Below are positions 1 through 7,918 of a stretch of 64,000 bases of DNA, piece after piece. The stretch covers positions 62,001 to 126,000 of the forward strand of contig NZ_JYLI01000006.1 in the NCBI RefSeq assembly GCF_001439785.1, given 5' to 3'. The stretch is from Pseudomonas poae (GTDB lineage: Bacteria > Pseudomonadota > Gammaproteobacteria > Pseudomonadales > Pseudomonadaceae). Within the stretch, counting starts at the first letter, position 1; each line of letters starts with the position of its first letter. A program made the translations under genes and the position numbers. The notes beneath the pieces are model-generated. The model ran no database searches. It saw only the letters and a program-made list of their open reading frames with translations, and had not been told where the DNA came from.

Positions 1-456
1 ACCGATGACCACCGCGTGCTTGTGGGTCTTGGCGGTGTCGATCATGGCCTGGGTGTCGGCGATGTCGCGATAGCCGATCACGCCCTGCAAGGTGTTGCCG
101 GGGATCGGCAGGATAAACGGTGTGGAACCGGTCGCGATCAGCAAACGATCGTACTCGGCCTCGGTGCCGTCCTCGGCGATGACTTTGCGTTTGACCCGGT
201 CGATCTGCACGACCTTGCGGTTGAGCAGCAGCTTGACGTTATTGTCCAGGTACCAGTCCAGGTCGTTGAGCACGATCTCTTCGAAGGTTTGTTCGCCAGC
301 CAGCACCGGCGACAGCAGGATGCGGTTGTAGTTGGTGTGGGGTTCGGCGCCGAACACGGTGATGTCGTAGAGATCGCTGCTCAGCTTGAGCAGTTCTTCA
401 AGGGTACGCACCCCGGCCATGCCGTTGCCGATCATCACCAATTTGAGTTTTTTCAT
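1..456 (-). CDS. nirB: Nitrite reductase [NAD(P)H] large subunit, N-terminal part (runs off the left edge)
   Basis: Assimilatory nitrite reductase large subunit, which with NirD reduces nitrite to ammonium in the cytoplasm using NAD(P)H, FAD, siroheme and an Fe-S cluster. Only the first 152 residues are visible. They begin MKKLKLVMIGNGMAG, with the FAD-binding glycine motif G10-N-G12-M-A-G15, continue through an ATG-STPF segment typical of pyridine nucleotide-disulfide oxidoreductases, and stop in the second dinucleotide-binding motif (HAVVIG). The siroheme part lies outside the window. The ATG at 456 is preceded by GGAGAG at good spacing. It is the fifth gene of nasS-nasT-narK-stk-nirB and has its own attenuator leader. 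A different FAD-dependent reductase with the same N-terminal fold is possible in principle, but the context strongly favours NirB. Confidence 0.88.
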   Translation of the reverse strand, partial: MKKLKLVMIGNGMAGVRTLEELLKLSSDLYDITVFGAEPHTNYNRILLSPVLAGEQTFEEIVLNDLDWYLDNNVKLLLNRKVVQIDRVKRKVIAEDGTEAEYDRLLIATGSTPFILPIPGNTLQGVIGYRDIADTQAMIDTAKTHKHAVVIG

Positions 457-487
457 GTCGCTCTCCGACCAATCACGCGCAAACAAA

Positions 488-530
488 AAAAGGCGTCCCC
501 GCTAGTTAGCTAGCGAGGACGCCTTTGTCC
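488..530 (-). terminator. Attenuator hairpin in the nirB leader
   Basis: On the minus strand, AAAGGCGTCC...GGACGCCTTTTTTT forms a long GC-rich stem (arms around 490-502 and 514-526) followed by a run of seven T, about 35 bases upstream of the nirB start. It is an intrinsic terminator placed in the leader, not at a gene end, so it should block nirB unless antitermination occurs. Its 5' arm overlaps the hexaloop hairpin at 517-530. Confidence 0.8.
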
Positions 531-549
531 GGGTCCCGTTCTCTCGGGA
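517..549 (-). promoter_or_regulatory. ANTAR-target (NasT) two-hairpin RNA in the nirB leader
   Basis: Read on the minus strand, two small hairpins with six-base loops lie in tandem. The first is TCCCG-AGAGAA-CGGGA (534-549); the second is GGAC-AAAGGC-GTCC (517-530). Both loops have A at position 1 and G at position 4, the signature of RNA targets of ANTAR-domain antiterminators. The second shares bases with the 5' arm of the terminator at 488-530, so the two structures exclude each other. A third hairpin of the same type, CCTTC-AACGAC-GAAGG, lies upstream at 558-573. NasT, encoded at 3933-4508, is the obvious ligand; this is inferred from known Nas systems. Confidence 0.75.
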
Positions 550-680
550 AGCTCGATCCTTCGTCGTTGAAGGGGCGGCTGTATGTGGGTTGTTGCCAAA
601 GCTAATGCAGCGGTTGTGCCAAGTCGGCATAACCGCAGTTTTACTGGGCGTTCAACCTCACAGCCGAAGCGTTTTGCCCG

Positions 681-2351
681 TTAGTGGTGCAACAGTCCGT
701 ACAGCAGCACCAGATTGATCAGCAGCGACACCAGCGCCAACGTGCGCCACACCCTCAGCGGTTCGCGCTCCAGCAGCGGTCGCGGGCGTACGCTCAGTTC
801 GCGGCGGTCGGCCTGCTCCAGCACCAGCAGCCATTCTTCGGCGGTTTCATAACGCTGCGCGGGTTGCGCGGCCACGGCGCGTTCAAGGCTCAGGGGCAGC
901 CAATCCGGCAGGTCGGGGCGATAGCGGCTGGCGCTGACCGGTTGATGGAAGCGGGGACGTTGGAAGGCTTCGATTTCGCCGTAGGGATAATGTCCCGTCA
1001 GCAGGTAATACAGCGTAATGCCGACACTGTACAAATCCTGCTGAGGCGCAGGACGCTCGCCATTGAACGCTTCGGGGGCAATAAAGCTCGGCGTGCCGGG
1101 CAGTGTATTCATTGGGTCTTCGGAAAGGCCCGGGCAGTAGGCCAGGCCAAAATCCAGCACCCGCAGTTCACCGTCGTCGCCCAGCAGCAGGTTTTCCGGC
1201 TTGATATCGCGGTGCAGGATCTGCCGGCGATGCAGCAGGCCGACCGCGCGCAGCAAACGCTCGGCGATGGATTGCCATTGCGCCAGGGGCAACGGGCCTT
1301 GCTGCTTGAACAGCTCGGCGAGGGTGAGCCCTGGGTACTCGCGCATCACATAGTAAAGATGCTGACGCCCGCTGGCCGGGTGAACGTCCGGAAACGCGCG
1401 TCCGGCCACCCGGCGCAGAAACCATTCCTCCGACAGCAGCGCCTGGCCCGCATCGGTGTCATTGTCGTGGCCGCGCGGCAGGGTTTTTAGCAGCCAGGGC
1501 TGTTGCTGGGCGTCGCGCACTCGGTACAGCAACGATTGTCGGCTCTGCGCGACCAGGCTTTCCACCTTCCAGCCTTCGAACGCCTGGCCAGGCTTGAGCG
1601 GCGGCGGCAGTGGCCATTGCTGCAACTGCACCAGCGCATCGCCCAGGGTGGCGGCGCCGAGCGCGTCGATGCGCACCAGCAGCGCGCTGGCGTTGTCCTG
1701 GCTGCCGGCCAAGTGCGCGGCGCTCACCAGGGTGTTGACGGCCATGTCGAGGTTGGTTTGCTCGCGCAGGATGGCGCAGATGCTGTGTTCGCCCAGCGTG
1801 GCCCATACGCCGTCGCTGAGCAGCAGGAAACACTCGCCCGCGCGCAGTTCGCCGTCGAGAAAATCCAGCACTAGGTGTTGATCCAGGCCAAGGGCGCGCT
1901 TGAGCACATGCTGCATGCCCGGTTGCTCCCACACATGGTCTTCGCTGATGCGCTGCAGCTCGCCGTCCAGCCAGCGATACACGCGACAGTCGCCGACATG
2001 GGCGAGGGTGAAGCGCCGGCCGCGAAACACCAGGGCGCTGAGGGTGGTCAGTAACGGCTGGCCGCCGCCGTTGGCTTGCAGCCAGCGATTCTGCGCGAGC
2101 AATAACCGTTCGAGCGCCTGGGCCACGCCCCAGGTCTGCGGCGTGGCGTAGTAGTCCAGGGCCAGCGCCTGCAGGCTTGAGCGCGCGGCCAGGCCGCCGT
2201 CGGCACATTGGCTGACGCCATCGGCGAGGGCGCACAGGTAACCTTTGCTCGCAGCCAGTTCCGCGCTGGGCGTGACCACGCGCAGGGCATCCTGGTTTTC
2301 GCTGCGCGGACCCATGGCGCTGGCCTGGGCGACGCTTAGTTGCAGGCTCAT
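681..2351 (-). CDS. Bifunctional PP2C-type phosphatase / serine-threonine protein kinase, membrane anchored
   Basis: A 556-residue fusion. Residues about 1-235 are a PP2C phosphatase domain (RSENQDA, ALADGVS, AHVGDCRVY and SDGVW carry metal-binding acidic residues). Residues about 255-520 are a Hanks-type kinase with HRDIKPENLLL (catalytic loop), DFGLA (metal-binding DFG) and APE. A hydrophobic helix near 533-553 (LALVSLLINLVLLYGLL) should anchor it with the catalytic domains in the cytoplasm. Its ATG (2349-2351) overlaps the narK stop by one base (TGATG), indicating translational coupling. The reading frame is open for a long way upstream, but that part is out-of-frame narK. Comparable genes sit in nitrate assimilation clusters of other pseudomonads; the substrate is unknown. 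Control of nitrate uptake is an inference from position only. Confidence 0.85.
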   Translation of the reverse strand: MSLQLSVAQASAMGPRSENQDALRVVTPSAELAASKGYLCALADGVSQCADGGLAARSSLQALALDYYATPQTWGVAQALERLLLAQNRWLQANGGGQPLLTTLSALVFRGRRFTLAHVGDCRVYRWLDGELQRISEDHVWEQPGMQHVLKRALGLDQHLVLDFLDGELRAGECFLLLSDGVWATLGEHSICAILREQTNLDMAVNTLVSAAHLAGSQDNASALLVRIDALGAATLGDALVQLQQWPLPPPLKPGQAFEGWKVESLVAQSRQSLLYRVRDAQQQPWLLKTLPRGHDNDTDAGQALLSEEWFLRRVAGRAFPDVHPASGRQHLYYVMREYPGLTLAELFKQQGPLPLAQWQSIAERLLRAVGLLHRRQILHRDIKPENLLLGDDGELRVLDFGLAYCPGLSEDPMNTLPGTPSFIAPEAFNGERPAPQQDLYSVGITLYYLLTGHYPYGEIEAFQRPRFHQPVSASRYRPDLPDWLPLSLERAVAAQPAQRYETAEEWLLVLEQADRRELSVRPRPLLEREPLRVWRTLALVSLLINLVLLYGLLHH

Positions 2352-3562
2352 CAGACGCGCGCGGCAGTCACTGCGGCCGAACCCCACGTCGTTCTCCAGC
2401 GGCGTTTCACGCCGTAGAGGCCGAACCAGGCCAGCACGCCGAGGCTGGCGAACAGCCACAGGGCCAGTTGATAACTGCCGGTGCTTTGCTTGATCGCGCC
2501 CATGCCAGCGGCGAGGGCGAAGCCGCCGATGCCGCCGGCCATGCCGATCAGGCCGGTCATTACGCCGATTTCGCTGCGAAAACGCTGGGGTACCAGTTGG
2601 AAGACCGCACCGTTGCCCGCGCCCAGTCCGAGCATGGTGCACACGAACAGTGCCAGGGCGGCGTAGGAACTTGGCAGGTTGAAACCCACCGCCGCGATGC
2701 ACACCGCCGCCACGCTGTACATGCCCAGCAGCGTGCGGATGCCGCCGAAACGGTCCGCCAGGGCGCCGCCCAACGGGCGCATCAGGCTGCCGCCGAACAC
2801 GCAGGCGGCGGTGTAGTAGCCGGCGGTCACCGGGCTCAGGCCGTACTGGTCGTTGAAGTAGCCGGGCAGGGCGCTGGCCAGGCCGATGAAACCGCCGAAG
2901 GTCACGCTGTAGAAAAACATGAACCACCAGCTGTCACGGTCGCCCAGCGCCTTGAAATAGTCGGCCATGGCTTTGGCTTTCGGGCGTTGCGGAGCATTGC
3001 GTGCCAGCCAGGCGAACACGATCAGCGTGAGGACCAACGGAATCAGCGCAAAACCGAAGACATTGCTCCAGCCAAAGGCGGCGGCCAGCACCGGGGCCAG
3101 CAACGCGGCGAACACCGTGCCGGAGTTGCCTGCCCCGGCGATGCCCATGGCCTTGCCCTGATGCTCAGCGGGGTACCACTGCGAGGCCAGGGGCAGGGCG
3201 ACGGCAAAGGATGCGCCGGCCATGCCGAGGAACAAGCCCAGCAGCAGGGCTTGCTCATAACTATGAATACCCAGTTTCCACGCGCCGAACAACGCAACGA
3301 TCACGATCACCTGGCCAATCAGCCCAGCGGTCTTGGGCGACAACTTGTCGGCCAGCATGCCCATCAGAAAGCGCAGCACCGCGCCCGCCAGGATCGGCGT
3401 TGCCACTACCAGGCCACGTTGCTGGGTGGTCAGGTGCAGGTCGGCGGCAATCTGCACGGCCAGCGGGCCCAGCAGATACCAGACCATGAAACTCAGGTCG
3501 AAATACAGGAACGCGGCAAACAGGGTCGGGGTGTGCCCGGATTTCCAGAAGCTTGATTTCAT
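2351..3562 (-). CDS. narK: Nitrate/nitrite MFS transporter (NarK/NasA family)
   Basis: Inner-membrane permease for nitrate uptake, 404 residues with about twelve hydrophobic segments. It carries both glycine-rich nitrate-signature motifs of the nitrate-nitrite porter family: AGAGNSGTVF at residues 142-151 and GLGAGNGAVF near residue 320. The start MKSSFWKSG was preferred over an in-frame codon four residues upstream because it matches the usual family N-terminus. It lies downstream of nasS-nasT, from which it is separated by a REP doublet and an attenuated leader, and is coupled to the kinase-phosphatase gene by a one-base overlap. In pseudomonads the assimilatory member is often called nasA. 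Confidence 0.9.
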   Translation of the reverse strand: MKSSFWKSGHTPTLFAAFLYFDLSFMVWYLLGPLAVQIAADLHLTTQQRGLVVATPILAGAVLRFLMGMLADKLSPKTAGLIGQVIVIVALFGAWKLGIHSYEQALLLGLFLGMAGASFAVALPLASQWYPAEHQGKAMGIAGAGNSGTVFAALLAPVLAAAFGWSNVFGFALIPLVLTLIVFAWLARNAPQRPKAKAMADYFKALGDRDSWWFMFFYSVTFGGFIGLASALPGYFNDQYGLSPVTAGYYTAACVFGGSLMRPLGGALADRFGGIRTLLGMYSVAAVCIAAVGFNLPSSYAALALFVCTMLGLGAGNGAVFQLVPQRFRSEIGVMTGLIGMAGGIGGFALAAGMGAIKQSTGSYQLALWLFASLGVLAWFGLYGVKRRWRTTWGSAAVTAARV

Positions 3563-3604
3563 CACGCACCTCAACGGTAGGGGGGCTTGTCAGAAGGCCA
3601 AAAC

Positions 3605-3658
3605 GAAAAAAAACGCCGCCATCGGGTTTGCGAAAGCAAACCGGATGTGCGACGTCTT
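3605..3658 (-). terminator. Attenuator hairpin in the narK leader
   Basis: On the minus strand a long stem AAGACGTCGC(A)CATC-C-GGTTTGC / GCAAACC-C-GATGGCGGCGTTTT with a TTTC loop is followed by a run of T. It is a strong intrinsic terminator about 45 bases upstream of the narK ATG. The 5' arm overlaps the antiterminator hairpin at 3650-3663, so only one of the two can form at a time. Confidence 0.85.
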
Positions 3659-3689
3659 TGTCGTGGAAGGGCAACCGCCGTTGGCTACC
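3650..3689 (-). promoter_or_regulatory. ANTAR-target (NasT) two-hairpin RNA in the narK leader
   Basis: On the minus strand, hairpin P1 is GGTAGCC-AACGGC-GGTTGCC (3670-3689, seven pairs including wobbles). Hairpin P2 is CGAC-AAAGAC-GTCG (3650-3663). They are separated by six bases. Both six-base loops have A at position 1 and G at position 4, as in known ANTAR-protein targets. P2 takes bases from the terminator stem at 3605-3658. The arrangement predicts that NasT bound here lets polymerase read through into narK, while NasS sequesters NasT when nitrate is absent. Confidence 0.8.
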
Positions 3690-3748
3690 TGTGATGAATG
3701 CAGGGCAAGTCCTGTGCCAACACTAAACTTTGTGAAGAACGAGCCCCC

Positions 3749-3931
3749 GTGGCGAGCGGGCTTGCCCCGCGTTGGGGTGCGAAGCGCCCCCAATCCTGCA
3801 AAACACGGTGAACCTGATACGGCTCAGCGCCTGGTTTTGGGGCTGCTGCGCAGCCCAACGCAGGACAAGCCTGCTCGCCACAGGGAATCTGCGCTTAACT
3901 GAACGGCATGAGGGCAAGCCCGCTCGCCACA
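3749..3931. repeat. Inverted REP doublet, copy 1 of 4
   Basis: Two inverted REP-like sequences, GTGGCGAGCGGGCTTGCC and the complementary GGCAAGCCTGCTCGCCAC type, flank a spacer with the conserved string CCTGATACGGCTCAGCGC and the block GGGGCTGCTGCGCAGCCCAA. A third partial REP arm ends at 3931. The same unit recurs at 9631-9783, 19559-19723 and 63231-63443. It fills the nasT-narK gap between the nasT stop and the attenuated leader. Confidence 0.85.
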
Positions 3932-3932
3932 G

Positions 3933-4508
3933 TCAGCCCAGCAGCTCACTCATGGCAATAATCTGCTCGGCCACCTGGATCAGTTTCTGCTGGCGGCTCA
4001 TGGCCTGGCGGCGCATCAGGGTGTAGGCCTCTTCCTCGTTGCAGTTTTTCATTTTCATCAGCATGCCCTTGGCCAGTTCAATGCGCTTGCGCTCGGCCAA
4101 TTGCTGGTCGCGGGCCTGCAACTGGGCGCGCAGGGCCTGGTCGCTTTCGAAGCGGGCCATGGCCACGTCGAGGATCGGTTGCAGGCGCTGGGCCTGGATG
4201 CCTTCAACTATATAGGCGCTGACGCCGGACTTGATCGCCTGGCGCATCACATTCGGGTCGTGCTCATCGGTGAACATCACAATCGGTCGCGGCTGGTCGC
4301 GCGTCACCAGCACCACTTGCTCCATCACATCGCGCCCGGCTGACTCGGTATCGATCAGGATCACGTCCGGGCGCACCGTTTCGACGCGGGCGGGCAGGTC
4401 GATGGTCAGGCCGGACTCATCGATGACCTCGAAGCCGGCCTCGACCAGCGCCGCCTTGAGCCGCCCGACCTTGCGCGGGGTGTCGTTGATCAACAGGATT
4501 CGCAGCAT
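3933..4508 (-). CDS. nasT: Nitrate-responsive ANTAR antiterminator
   Basis: A 191-residue regulator. Residues about 1-120 form a CheY-like receiver domain (MLRILLINDTP at the start, VILIDTES around the acceptor aspartate). Residues about 130-185 form an ANTAR RNA-binding domain (ERKRIELAKGMLMKMKNCNEEEAYTLMRRQA region). NasT binds tandem hexaloop hairpins in leaders of nitrate-assimilation genes and prevents termination. In known systems its partner NasS holds it inactive until nitrate binds. It follows nasS by 13 bases, the classic nasST pair, and both candidate targets lie just downstream on the same strand (3605-3689 and 488-549). Confidence 0.93.
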   Translation of the reverse strand: MLRILLINDTPRKVGRLKAALVEAGFEVIDESGLTIDLPARVETVRPDVILIDTESAGRDVMEQVVLVTRDQPRPIVMFTDEHDPNVMRQAIKSGVSAYIVEGIQAQRLQPILDVAMARFESDQALRAQLQARDQQLAERKRIELAKGMLMKMKNCNEEEAYTLMRRQAMSRQQKLIQVAEQIIAMSELLG

Positions 4509-4521
4509 GGGTGGCCTCCTG

Positions 4522-5748
4522 TCAGCGCTGAGCCTGGCGGTTGGGGTGATCCGCCAGGGCGTGCAGGCGGAAGCTGCGGGCGTAGGCGGCGGGGTCGGAG
4601 CCGTCCCAGATTTTGCCGTCGATCAACTGGCTGCTGCGCATGTCCTGGCGGCTTGCCGGCACGTCAACGGCGGCGGCGGCCTGGCGATAAAGGTTCAGTT
4701 GCTGCACCTGGCGGGCAACCTGAAGGTAGTCCGGGTCTTCACGCAGCAGACCCCAGCGGCGGAACTGGGTCATGAACCACATGCCGTCGCACAGGTACGG
4801 CAGGTTGACCTCGCCCTTGGCGAAAAAGCGCAGCGCATGGGGATCCTGCCACTGGTTGCCCAGGCCGTCGTCATAATGGCCGAGCAGGCGAGGCTCGATG
4901 CAGTCGAGCGGGGCGTCGAGGTACTCGCGGGCGCTGAGCAGCTGCGCGGTGGAACGGCGGTTTTCCTGGCTCTGCTCGATAAAACGGCTGGCTTCGAGCA
5001 CCGCCATCACCAGCACGCGCGCGGTGTTGGGGTATTGGTCGACGAACGCCTGGGTGCAGCCCAGCACTTTTTCCGGGTGGTTCGGCCAGATCGTCTGGCT
5101 GGTCGCCAGGGTGAAGCCCTGATTGTGCTTCACCGCGCTGGCGGCCCAGGGTTCGCCGGCACAGAAACCGTCAATGCGCCCTGCCTGCAGGTGCGCAACC
5201 ATCTGCGGCGGCGGCACCACCACGCTGTCGACATCCTGCAAGGGGTGAATGCCCTGGCTTGCGAGCCAGTAATACAGCCACATGGCGTGGGTGCCGGTGG
5301 GAAATGTCTGGGCGAAGGTCAGTTTTGTACGGCTTTGGTGCACGTGGCGGTCCAGCGCCTCAGGAGTGGTCACCCCCTGTGCCTGCAGACCGTGAGACAG
5401 ATTGATGCTCTGGCCGTTCTGGTTCAGGCCCATCAGCACCGCCATGTCGGTGGGCGCCACGCCGCCGATGCCCAGGTGCACCGCGTAGATCAGCCCATAC
5501 AGGCTGTGGGCGGCATCCAGTTCACCGCTGACCAGCTTGTCGCGCAGGTTGGCCCAGGATGACTGGCGCTTGAGGTTCAGGGTCAAGCCGTAGGGTTGGG
5601 CAAAGCCCTGAGTGGCCGCCACCACCAGCGAGGCGCAATCGCTCAAGGCCATGAATCCGAGGTCGAGGCTGCTCTTTTCCGGGGCGTCACTGCCATGGAC
5701 CCAGGCCAATGGATCGCTGGTCGGGCCGCTGCCTGCCGAATCGTTCAT
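4522..5748 (-). CDS. nasS: Nitrate-binding sensor protein NasS (NrtA-like)
   Basis: A 408-residue member of the NrtA/CmpA-type binding-protein family without a signal peptide, so expected in the cytoplasm. The start MNDSAGSGPTSD at 5748 was chosen over one twelve codons upstream because AAGGCGG stands five bases before it. Recognisable family segments are LDLGFMALSDCASLVVAATQG near the N-terminus and FCAGEPWAASAV in the middle. Known role: binds nitrate or nitrite and releases NasT. It is the first gene of the nitrate operon and is transcribed away from the secretin gene at 5899. Confidence 0.92.
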   Translation of the reverse strand: MNDSAGSGPTSDPLAWVHGSDAPEKSSLDLGFMALSDCASLVVAATQGFAQPYGLTLNLKRQSSWANLRDKLVSGELDAAHSLYGLIYAVHLGIGGVAPTDMAVLMGLNQNGQSINLSHGLQAQGVTTPEALDRHVHQSRTKLTFAQTFPTGTHAMWLYYWLASQGIHPLQDVDSVVVPPPQMVAHLQAGRIDGFCAGEPWAASAVKHNQGFTLATSQTIWPNHPEKVLGCTQAFVDQYPNTARVLVMAVLEASRFIEQSQENRRSTAQLLSAREYLDAPLDCIEPRLLGHYDDGLGNQWQDPHALRFFAKGEVNLPYLCDGMWFMTQFRRWGLLREDPDYLQVARQVQQLNLYRQAAAAVDVPASRQDMRSSQLIDGKIWDGSDPAAYARSFRLHALADHPNRQAQR

Positions 5749-5898
5749 CAATGCCGCCTTTTCAATCAAAAAACCAGTGAGCAAGGCTTAGCAAGGCACA
5801 TGCCACGGCCTCGCGGGCGCGGCAGGCCGTCAGGTTTTCATCAAGATTGAAACCCGGCCGGCTTTCAGTATGGCCGCCTCTTGCGAGGAACATCCAAA

Positions 5899-7356
5899 GT
5901 GACGATCGATTCCCCTGTCATGACCCGCTCGCGCTGGTTGCTGTGCCTGGCCGTGCTGTGGGCAAGCACGTTCGCCTCGGCCGAGGCATATCGGGCGCAG
6001 GATGAAAGCCTGCATACCGTCTTTACCGCGTTGTCAGTGCCCTTGGGGTTGCCCGTGGTGGTCAGCCGCGATGTCTCGCGCACGCGCGTTTCCGGCGTGT
6101 TCGACCTGAAGGCGGCGCAGCACACCCTGCAGGCCCTGGCCGAGCAGCATGGCCTGATCTGGTACAGCGACGGCCAGGTGCTGCGTGTGTATGACGCCAG
6201 CGAGGCGAAAAGCTCTGCGGTGACGTTGCGGCATGTCTCGGTCGACCGGCTGCGCGAGTTCATGCGCCGCTCGGGGTTGGATGAATCACGCTTTCCCCTG
6301 CGCGAGAGCGCCGGGCGCACCTTTTATGTGTCCGGCCCGCCCAACTACGTGGATCAGGTGCTGCACCTGGCGCAACTGATGGATCGCCAGCGCACCCAGT
6401 TGCCGGTGGGCGATCAGGCGTTTGGCGTGGTGCAGGTGTTCAATACCCATGTGGCCGATCGCCAATACGCCCTGGGCGATGAGCAGGTCAATGTTCCCGG
6501 CATGGCCTCGATGATCGAGACCGTGCTGGCTGCCGAGCGTGAGCAAGGTGCGCGTGGTCCGCTGGCTGACAAGCGCCTGCTGGTGATTGCTTATCCTGAC
6601 TCCAACAGCCTGCTGATCAAGGGCAAGCCGGCTCAGGTCAAGGTGATCGAGGAGCTGGTGACGCAACTCGACACGCCCAGGCGACCGATTGAAGTGACGT
6701 TGTGGCAGATCGACGTGGACCGTAATGAACTGGAAAAGCTGAAGACGTCCTGGTCCGGGGAGAGTGACGACGCGCCCTCAGTGACACAGGTGCTGACCCC
6801 TCTGGACGACAACCGTCTGATGACGCAACTGGCTGCGCTGGAACGTCGTCGCAAGGCCAGAGTGGTGGCGTTTCCGGTGATCCTTACCCAGGAAAACGTT
6901 CCGGCAGTGTTCCATGAAGCCCACACGTTTTACCTGCCCAAATCCGCGCAAGACGATGCCCAGTGGCAACCGGTGCGCTATCGCACCGAAGCCAGTGTGC
7001 TGCCGCGTTTTGCCGATGCGAGCCAGATCGAGATGCAACTGAGCCTGGAGGATGGGCGGCCCATGGCCGGCAAGCTCAAGGCAGGTTCGGCTGGGGCGGT
7101 GGGCCGCATTGCGATCAGCACGGTGGTGCGTGTGCCCCAGGGCCGGCGCCTGTGGCTTGGGGCTTTTCGCCGTGATGACGAGGGCGCGCGCCGCGCGCGC
7201 GGCGCCCAGGTGCGGCTGTTTGTGATCCAGGCGCGCGCGGTGGGCGGCGAGCCGAAGCTGCTGGCAGGCGCCGTGGGGCCGCCGCCACTGACCGGGGCCC
7301 AATACGAGCGGGTGCAACGTGCCTTCAACCGCGCAAGCCCTGAGTCCGCTGAGTGA
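5899..7356 (+). CDS. Type III secretion-type outer-membrane secretin (SctC/InvG-like), orphan
   Basis: A 485-residue secretin. A signal peptide is clear (MTRSRWLLCLAVLWASTFASA, ending near residue 28). An N0-type domain follows (ESLHTVFTALSVPLGLPVVV...), then ring-building N1/N3-type domains, including PDSNSLLIKGKPAQVKVIEELV. The C-terminal secretin barrel domain runs from about residue 275 to 460 and ends in GAQVRLFVIQARAV. The GTG at 5899 has GAGGA nine bases upstream; an ATG at 5920 is the alternative. Layout and size resemble type III secretin SctC (InvG is somewhat longer) more than type II GspD or PilQ. No other secretion-machine gene lies in the window. It is followed by a HilA-like and an IagB-like gene. 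Confidence 0.8.
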   Translation: MTIDSPVMTRSRWLLCLAVLWASTFASAEAYRAQDESLHTVFTALSVPLGLPVVVSRDVSRTRVSGVFDLKAAQHTLQALAEQHGLIWYSDGQVLRVYDASEAKSSAVTLRHVSVDRLREFMRRSGLDESRFPLRESAGRTFYVSGPPNYVDQVLHLAQLMDRQRTQLPVGDQAFGVVQVFNTHVADRQYALGDEQVNVPGMASMIETVLAAEREQGARGPLADKRLLVIAYPDSNSLLIKGKPAQVKVIEELVTQLDTPRRPIEVTLWQIDVDRNELEKLKTSWSGESDDAPSVTQVLTPLDDNRLMTQLAALERRRKARVVAFPVILTQENVPAVFHEAHTFYLPKSAQDDAQWQPVRYRTEASVLPRFADASQIEMQLSLEDGRPMAGKLKAGSAGAVGRIAISTVVRVPQGRRLWLGAFRRDDEGARRARGAQVRLFVIQARAVGGEPKLLAGAVGPPPLTGAQYERVQRAFNRASPESAE

Positions 7357-7522
7357 CCTTCGTATGGCGAAAAGTCCCACGTAGCGACTATCGAAATCCT
7401 CAGGCGCATAAGTCGTTTCCTAGCTCGGTTCGGTGGTCAGGTTTTTATAGTCCTGCCGTTGCCGTATCGGTTGATTCAGGAAGCCAGAAATTCAATGTCA
7501 GTAGATCAATACCGAGGTGTCC

Positions 7523-7918
7523 ATGGCCATCGCAAATGATGAGCTGACAGCCTCATGGGTATTTGCCGGGTGGACCTTGCATGGTTATGGCCGCTTGACC
7601 GGGCAGAATGTGGACCTTCAATTGCCGCCCAAAGAGTGGCATGTGCTGCGGTTGCTGCTGGCATCCGGTGGTGCGTTGATGACCAAGGACCATTTGCTGG
7701 AGTCGGCCTGGCCCCGTAGAGAGGTGTCCGAGGAGTCGCTCACCCGCTGCATTTATGCGCTGCGCAAACACCTGAAGGCCGACAAGGGCTTTATCAAGAC
7801 GATTTATGGCAAGGGCTATCGCTTTACTTGCCCTGTGAACGTCCAGCACAGAGCGCTGTTGGAGGGGACGCGCGAGCAGCGTCTCTGCTCGGCCTGTGGT
7901 CAGGTGCAGCATGATTAA
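7523..7918 (+). CDS. HilA/OmpR-type winged-helix DNA-binding protein without receiver domain
   Basis: A 131-residue protein consisting almost entirely of one trans_reg_C winged-helix domain (about residues 25-105: LPPKEWHVLRLLLASGG, LTRCIYALRKHLK, IKTIYGKGYRF). It lacks the N-terminal receiver domain of response regulators. It also lacks the long C-terminal tetratricopeptide part of HilA, although the DNA-binding part comes first as in HilA. GAGG lies just before the ATG at 7523. The last codons overlap the next start by eight bases. It probably regulates the neighbouring secretin and transglycosylase genes; the 166-base upstream gap is comparatively AT-rich and may carry the promoter. Confidence 0.75.
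   Translation: MAIANDELTASWVFAGWTLHGYGRLTGQNVDLQLPPKEWHVLRLLLASGGALMTKDHLLESAWPRREVSEESLTRCIYALRKHLKADKGFIKTIYGKGYRFTCPVNVQHRALLEGTREQRLCSACGQVQHD

Noticed and set aside
2352..2927. Upstream in-frame extension of the kinase-phosphatase gene
   Set aside because: The extra residues are narK read in another frame; the ATG at 2351 overlaps the narK stop and starts right before the PP2C domain.
5899..7356. Secretin as a type II (GspD) or PilQ component
   Set aside because: It is shorter, lacks repeated N-domains of GspD and AMIN domains of PilQ, and its neighbours are type III-like.
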